Of a DNA stretch of 8,982 nt, positions 5,815-8,982 are shown in pieces (positions within the stretch are counted from its first letter, which is position 1; the number at the start of each line of letters is the position of its first letter). Both the position numbers and the translations under genes were made by a program. The notes under the pieces were generated by a model. That model worked only from the letters and a program-made list of their open reading frames with translations, was not told where the DNA came from and searched no databases. Origin of the DNA: Paludibacteraceae bacterium (lineage in GTDB: Bacteria > Bacteroidota > Bacteroidia > Bacteroidales > Paludibacteraceae); NCBI GenBank assembly GCA_017960065.1, contig JAGCZK010000008.1, positions 1-8,982 of the forward strand. The letters run 5' to 3'.

Positions 5815-7140
5815 ATGTCATTAGTAGCCATTGTGGGGCGTCCCAATGTCGGGAAATCCACCCTTTTTAATCGTTTGACCGAAACCCGCAGCGCCATTGT
5901 GAGCGATGAGGCGGGCACCACCCGCGACCGTCAGTACGGTAAGGTGGAGTGGGGGCACAAGTGGTTTTCGCTGGTGGATACCGGCGGCTTGGTAGCCGGT
6001 AGCGACGACGTCTTCGAAGACGCCATCAACCGTCAGGTGTCCATCGCCATCGAAGAAGCCGATGTCATCCTGTTTATGGTGGATGTGCAAGACGGGGTGT
6101 CGGAACTCGACAAGGATGTGGCCGCAACGCTGCGCACCATCAAAAAACCGGTGCTGCTGGTGGCCAACAAAACCGACAACAACGACCTGCAGTACCAGGC
6201 GGCCGAATTTTACAGCTTCGGGCTGGGCGATCCGATGTGCATTTCGTCGGTGACGGGTTCGGGAACGGGCGATCTGCTCGATGAAATTGTGCGGCTGCTG
6301 CCCGAATCGGAAGAAATCGACACCTACGAGAGTTCGCTTCCGCGTATCGCCGTGGTCGGTCGTCCGAATGCCGGCAAATCGTCGCTGGTCAATGCGTTTA
6401 TGGGCATCGACCGCAACATTGTGACCGATGTGGCCGGTACCACGCGCGACTCGATTTACACCAAATACAACAAGTTTGGCAAGGAGTTTTACCTGGTCGA
6501 TACGGCCGGTATCCGCAAAAAGTCGAAGGTCAACGAAGACCTGGAGTTCTATTCGGTCATGCGTTCGATCCGGGCCATCGAAAACTGCGATGTCTGCGTG
6601 CTGATGATCGATGCCACCCGGGGCATTGAGTCGCAGGACCAGAACATTTTTTCGGTCATCCAAAAGAATAAGAAAGGCCTGGTGGTCTGCGTCAACAAGT
6701 GGGATTTGGTCGAAGAAAAGTCCGACAAGGCCATCAAGGTGATGACCGAGGCGATTCGGGCGCGTTTCGCCCCGTTTACCGACTTTCCCATCGTCTTTAC
6801 CTCGGCGCTGACCAAACAGCGTATCTTCAAGGCGATCGAAGAGTCGCTCCGGGTGTTCGAAAACCGCAACCGCCGTGTGCCGACGCGCGAGCTGACCGAG
6901 TTTTTGCTTCCGCTGATCGAGAATTATCCGCCCCCAGCCACCAAGGGAAAGTACATCAAAATCAAGTCTGTGTACCAAATCCCGCAAACGGTGACCCCCA
7001 CGATTTTGTTCTTTGCCAATCTGCCGCAGTACATCAAAGATCCGTACAAGCGTTTCTTGGAGAACAAAATCCGTGAGCAGTGGGACTTCTGCGGAACGCC
7101 GATTCAGCTGTTCTTCCGCGACAAGTCTCCCGAAAAATAA
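5815..7140 (+). CDS. der: GTPase Der (EngA), 50S subunit assembly factor
   Basis: Der is the only bacterial GTPase with two tandem GTP-binding domains and acts in large-subunit assembly. The 441-residue product shows GRPNVGKS (8-15), DTGG (55-58) and NKTD (118-121) for domain 1, and GRPNAGKS (182-189), DTAG (229-232), NKWD (294-297) and TSAL (329-332) for domain 2. A C-terminal KH-like domain follows, with YPPPATKGKYIKIKSVYQ at 371-388 and the ending YKRFLENKIREQW...F. Length is normal for the family. The 38-bp gap from era holds only a weak 5-bp hairpin (GAGCC at 5784-5788, GGCTC at 5794-5798) and no clear promoter, which supports an era-der transcript. Its stop codon is part of the terminator hairpin at 7138-7152 shared with the converging gene. 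Confidence 0.97.
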   Translation: MSLVAIVGRPNVGKSTLFNRLTETRSAIVSDEAGTTRDRQYGKVEWGHKWFSLVDTGGLVAGSDDVFEDAINRQVSIAIEEADVILFMVDVQDGVSELDKDVAATLRTIKKPVLLVANKTDNNDLQYQAAEFYSFGLGDPMCISSVTGSGTGDLLDEIVRLLPESEEIDTYESSLPRIAVVGRPNAGKSSLVNAFMGIDRNIVTDVAGTTRDSIYTKYNKFGKEFYLVDTAGIRKKSKVNEDLEFYSVMRSIRAIENCDVCVLMIDATRGIESQDQNIFSVIQKNKKGLVVCVNKWDLVEEKSDKAIKVMTEAIRARFAPFTDFPIVFTSALTKQRIFKAIEESLRVFENRNRRVPTRELTEFLLPLIENYPPPATKGKYIKIKSVYQIPQTVTPTILFFANLPQYIKDPYKRFLENKIREQWDFCGTPIQLFFRDKSPEK

Positions 7141-7152
7141 GGGTCTCCCTTA
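7138..7152 (-). terminator. Intrinsic terminator made from two convergent stop codons
   Basis: TAAGGG, loop TCT, CCCTTA is a perfect 6-bp stem. Its outer three bases on each side are the TAA of der and the TAA of the minus-strand barrel gene. On the minus strand the stem is followed directly by TTTTT, a classical U tract supplied by the last codons of der. On the plus strand the stem is followed by AAAATTT, a poorer tract, so termination should be stronger for the minus-strand gene. Confidence 0.65.
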
Positions 7153-7644
7153 AAATTTGTAGGCGATGCCGATGCCGTTGGTGGCCGAGTTGAGCACAAT
7201 GCCGCCCGACCATCCGATGCCGTTGTATTCTGTGCCGAGCATGCCCAGCGAAATGGACAGTTCCAAGTGTTCGTAGGGGGTGAAGCGGATTTCGGGTACC
7301 AATCCGATGGCAGCGCCCCGTAAGCGTGCGTCGAACAGGAGTTCGGCTTCGGCAGCCACTGCAAATTCCACCAAATCGTTGCCCCAGATAATGTAAGCGA
7401 CCGAAGGGGCGACAATGCCCATGGCGCTCGTGTAGTTGAGGTCCAAGTCGGTTTCGGTGCTGACACCCAGGCCGAGGCCGAGTTCCCAATGTTCGCTCAG
7501 TTCAAATTCCACTTCGGGCACCAGGGCGAACGACAGCGAGTTTTTGTCGCCCCACAAGGTCAGACGGCCGCCTACCGTTGAGAGTTGGGCTTGTGCGGCA
7601 ATGGCGCACACGAAGGAGAGAATCAGGATTACAAGTTTTTTCAT
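7150..7644 (-). CDS. Small outer-membrane beta-barrel protein, unknown function
   Basis: I chose the ATG at 7644 because it gives a clean signal peptide, MKKLVILILSFVCAIAAQA, with likely cleavage before Q20. The frame extends 11 codons further up (to 7677), but those lie in the rplI terminator. The 164-residue protein shows alternating polar/hydrophobic strands rich in Gly and aromatic residues (for example ELGLGLGV and LELSISLGMLG) and ends IAYKF with a terminal Phe, as outer-membrane barrels do. The mature length of about 145 residues would suit an eight-stranded barrel such as those annotated in Bacteroidota as outer membrane beta-barrel or porin-family proteins. I recognise no specific member. 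It converges on der with only 9 bases between the stops. I see no TAnnTTTG promoter in the short upstream gap, so read-through from rplI or an unrecognised promoter is possible. Confidence 0.75.
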   Translation of the reverse strand: MKKLVILILSFVCAIAAQAQLSTVGGRLTLWGDKNSLSFALVPEVEFELSEHWELGLGLGVSTETDLDLNYTSAMGIVAPSVAYIIWGNDLVEFAVAAEAELLFDARLRGAAIGLVPEIRFTPYEHLELSISLGMLGTEYNGIGWSGGIVLNSATNGIGIAYKF

Positions 7645-7673
7645 GGTCAATAAATGTTTGTTGTTAAGTGAGT

Positions 7674-7715
7674 CCACAAAAAAAGTCGAAGATATTTCTC
7701 CGACTTTTCTTGTGG
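7674..7715 (-). terminator. Terminator of the rpsF-rpsR-rplI operon
   Basis: CCACAA (7674-7679) and AAAAGTCG (7681-7688) pair with CGACTTTT (7701-7708) and TTGTGG (7710-7715). The single mismatch is A7680 against C7709, and a few extra pairs can form inside the 12-nt loop. Read on the minus strand the central GTCG stem is followed by an eight-T run, so the core works as an intrinsic terminator just past the rplI stop. Confidence 0.8.
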
Positions 7716-7727
7716 ATATTGTTTGTA

Positions 7728-8171
7728 TTATTCCGCAACCACTTCGACGGTGATTTCGGCGCTAACCTCTTTGTGAAGCTTGATGGCCACTTTGGCGGCT
7801 CCAAGTTCTTTGAGGGGCTCTTTCAAAGCAATGGTGCGTTTGTCCACAGCCAAGCCTTGTTTTTCGAGCGCTTCGGCGATTTGCAGCGAGGTAACCGAAC
7901 CGAATACCTTGCCTTTTTCGCTGGCTTTGGTGGCGATGGTGACGGTCGTGCCGTTCAACTTCTCGGCCAGAGCCTCAGCGTCGGCCTTGATTTGGGCCAG
8001 CTTGTGGGCGCGTTGTTTCAAGTTTTCAGCCAAAATTTTGAGGGCCGAGTCCGTAGCGAGGATCGCCTTGCCGGTCGGAATCAAAAAGTTGCGGCCGTAA
8101 CCGTCTTTAACGGTAACTACATCGTCTTTGTATCCAAGACCCAATACGTCTTCTTTCAAAATAATCTTCAT
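7728..8171 (-). CDS. rplI: 50S ribosomal protein bL9
   Basis: The 147-residue product is full length for bL9. The N-terminal RNA-binding domain begins MKIILKEDVLGLGYKDD and includes DGYGRNFLIPTGKA (23-36). A long Lys/Ala/Glu helix follows (about 42-75, NLKQRAHKLAQIKADAEAL). The C-terminal domain contains KGKVFGSVTSLQIAEAL (86-102). bL9 binds 23S rRNA at the base of the L1 stalk and its long helix reaches toward neighbouring ribosomes, which affects frame maintenance. It is the last gene of rpsF-rpsR-rplI, 13 bases after the rpsR stop, with a strong Shine-Dalgarno sequence that overlaps that stop codon (8179-8187). Confidence 0.98.
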   Translation of the reverse strand: MKIILKEDVLGLGYKDDVVTVKDGYGRNFLIPTGKAILATDSALKILAENLKQRAHKLAQIKADAEALAEKLNGTTVTIATKASEKGKVFGSVTSLQIAEALEKQGLAVDKRTIALKEPLKELGAAKVAIKLHKEVSAEITVEVVAE

Positions 8172-8178
8172 ACTCTGG

Positions 8179-8187
8179 TCCTCCTTA
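8179..8187 (-). promoter_or_regulatory. Strong Shine-Dalgarno of rplI fused to the rpsR stop
   Basis: The minus strand reads TAAGGAGGA, followed by seven bases (CCAGAGT) and the rplI ATG. The rpsR TAA supplies the first bases of a near-perfect anti-16S match. Strong Shine-Dalgarno motifs are uncommon in Bacteroidota. Confidence 0.85.
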
Positions 8188-8454
8188 TTTCATCATGTCG
8201 GTTACATACGGGAGCAAAGCCAAGTGACGTGCTCTTTTAACTGCTTGGGCAATCTGACGTTGGAATTTCAACGAAGTGCCGGTAAGACGACGGGGAAGGA
8301 TTTTACCTTGTTCGTTCAAGAATTTTTTCAAGAATTCGGGATCCTTGTAGTCGATGTATTTGATACCGCTCTTTTTGAAACGGCAGTATTTTTTCTTTTT
8401 CGTGTCCACCGATTGCGGGGTCAGATAACGAATTTCAGATTGGTTCTGTGCCAT
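8185..8454 (-). CDS. rpsR: 30S ribosomal protein bS18
   Basis: The 89-residue product matches bS18. A variable basic N-terminus is followed by KKYCRFKKSGIKYIDYKD (21-38, one Cys at 24), LKKFLNEQGKILPRR (42-56) and the conserved C-terminal run TGTSLKFQRQIAQAVKRARH (58-77), then LALLPYV. bS18 forms a heterodimer with bS6 on the platform of the small subunit. In Bacteroidota, published ribosome structures place bS18, bS6 and bS21 around the 3' tail of 16S rRNA, where they hide the anti-Shine-Dalgarno sequence. The gene sits 12 bases after rpsF, with a strong Shine-Dalgarno at 8461-8469. Confidence 0.98.
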   Translation of the reverse strand: MAQNQSEIRYLTPQSVDTKKKKYCRFKKSGIKYIDYKDPEFLKKFLNEQGKILPRRLTGTSLKFQRQIAQAVKRARHLALLPYVTDMMK

Positions 8455-8460
8455 AATTGT

Positions 8461-8469
8461 TCCTCCTTA
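8461..8469 (-). promoter_or_regulatory. Strong Shine-Dalgarno of rpsR fused to the rpsF stop
   Basis: The minus strand reads TAAGGAGGA, followed by six bases (ACAATT) and the rpsR ATG. It is the same nine bases, in the same stop-codon overlap, as at the rpsR-rplI junction. Confidence 0.85.
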
Positions 8470-8808
8470 TGCTTCGGTTTCGGTATTCTTTTTTCTTCTC
8501 TTCTCGGCGTATTCGACGGCATATTTCTCCATCTTAACAGTCAAGAAACGGATAACGCGCTCGTCACGACGGAATTGCGTTTCGAGGGTATCTACGATGG
8601 TCGGTTCGGCTTTGAACTCGATCAATTGATAAAATCCGGTCGATTTCTTTTCGATGGGATAGGCCAGTTTGCGCAAACCCCAATTCTCCTCGTTCAGGAT
8701 TTCGGCACCTGCTTGTGTCAAAACGTCCTTGAACTTGTCGACCGCTTCCTTCATCTGAACGTCAGATAAAACGGGAGTCAAAATGAAAACGGTTTCGTAA
8801 TTGTTCAT
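8467..8808 (-). CDS. rpsF: 30S ribosomal protein bS6
   Basis: The 113-residue product is bS6: it begins MNNYETVFILTPVLSD, a beta strand typical of the family, then WGLRKLAYPIEKKSTGFYQLIEF (43-65) and the C-terminal strand DERVIRFLTVKMEKYA (82-97), with a short charged tail (EKRRKKNTETEA). bS6 pairs with bS18 on the small subunit, and in several bacteria the bS6-bS18 complex represses its own mRNA through a structured leader. The leader here is only about 40 bases and AT-rich, and I see no convincing structure of that kind. The start codon is preceded by a moderate Shine-Dalgarno, AAAGGAA at 8813-8819, weaker than those of rpsR and rplI. It is the first gene of the operon, driven by the promoter at 8855-8886. 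Confidence 0.97.
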   Translation of the reverse strand: MNNYETVFILTPVLSDVQMKEAVDKFKDVLTQAGAEILNEENWGLRKLAYPIEKKSTGFYQLIEFKAEPTIVDTLETQFRRDERVIRFLTVKMEKYAVEYAEKRRKKNTETEA

Positions 8809-8854
8809 AATGTTCCTTTAATTAGGTAAATAATGGTTGATAAATTTTGGACTG

Positions 8855-8886
8855 CAAAGGTAAGTCTTTTTTGTTTAGCGTGCAAA
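8855..8886 (-). promoter_or_regulatory. Promoter of the rpsF-rpsR-rplI operon
   Basis: The minus strand carries TTTG at 8883-8886 and TACCTTTG at 8855-8862 with a 20-base spacer, a very good match to the Bacteroidota housekeeping promoter (TTG at -33, TAnnTTTG at -7). Transcription should start near 8848, giving a leader of about 40 bases before the rpsF ATG. Confidence 0.85.
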
Positions 8887-8944
8887 TTTTTATCTTAAAA
8901 GCATTAATTATTTTTGTATTTCCGCCTTTATTTGTCGTTATTGC

Positions 8945-8975
8945 TTGCGTAACGGATAATTTTGTAATACCTTTG
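8945..8975 (+). promoter_or_regulatory. Rightward promoter for a gene beyond the window
   Basis: TTG at 8945-8947, a 20-base spacer and TACCTTTG at 8968-8975 fit the same Bacteroidota promoter consensus on the plus strand. The transcript would start at about the last base of the window, so its gene is not visible. Together with the rpsF promoter this makes 8809-8982 a divergent regulatory region without coding sequence. Confidence 0.75.
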
Positions 8976-8982
8976 CGCCGTT

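Noticed and set aside
5821..6987. 388-codon open frame on the minus strand opposite der
   Set aside because: It is entirely antisense to an unmistakable der gene, reads as a His/Arg/Asp/Gly-rich shadow and shows no family motif.
8809..8854. bS6-bS18 autoregulatory RNA structure in the rpsF leader
   Set aside because: The leader of about 40 bases is AT-rich and I could not draw a stable stem with a conserved bulge. A covariance-model search would be needed to claim it.

Overview
The window looks like chromosomal DNA of a member of the Bacteroidota, most likely order Bacteroidales. The grounds are promoters of the phylum-specific TAnnTTTG type (three with the TACCTTTG or TATATTTG core), short Bacteroidales-like Era and Der GTPases, a small signal-peptide outer-membrane barrel, an RsiV-like lipoprotein, and a DUF4922/SpoIID/AmpG-like gene cluster of the kind seen in gut and oral Bacteroidales. 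Genus cannot be fixed from the sequence alone. From about 600 onward the DNA is moderately GC-rich; positions 1-600 are clearly more AT-rich and hold only gene debris.

Layout. (1) 1-671: a decayed, probably foreign edge. It has the 3' end of an unidentified + strand gene broken by a 23-bp imperfect duplication, then a minus-strand DinD fragment cut off after about one third of its normal length. Between them (216-294) I see no gene. (2) 672-4784, minus strand: a tight four-gene operon reading RsiV-like lipoprotein -> DUF4922 HIT/GalT-like protein -> SpoIID-like protein -> AmpG-like MFS permease. All three junctions are 4-bp ATGA overlaps. A hairpin at 617-638 may end the transcript. (3) 4785-4885: a compact divergent promoter region built on a 10-bp inverted repeat whose arms carry the -7 boxes of the minus operon and of era. 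(4) 4886-7140, plus strand: era and der, two ribosome-assembly GTPases. (5) 7150-7644, minus strand: a small predicted outer-membrane beta-barrel converging on der, with a terminator hairpin that contains both stop codons. (6) 7728-8808, minus strand: the ribosomal operon rpsF-rpsR-rplI with a clear promoter, a strong terminator and unusually good Shine-Dalgarno sequences. (7) 8809-8982: a divergent regulatory region with a second promoter firing rightward into a gene outside the window.

How the genes may work together. The four-gene operon combines a lipoprotein related to the lysozyme-binding part of RsiV, a relative of a peptidoglycan lytic transglycosylase, an AmpG-like muropeptide permease and a cytoplasmic HIT/GalT-fold enzyme. 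A cell-wall damage or salvage pathway is the best inference, but two parts do not fit the textbook picture: the SpoIID-like protein has no visible signal peptide, and the substrate of the DUF4922 protein is unknown. Era, bS6 and bS18 all touch the 3' end of 16S rRNA, which is of special interest in this phylum because its ribosomes hide the anti-Shine-Dalgarno sequence. The rpsR and rplI genes here nevertheless carry near-perfect Shine-Dalgarno motifs.
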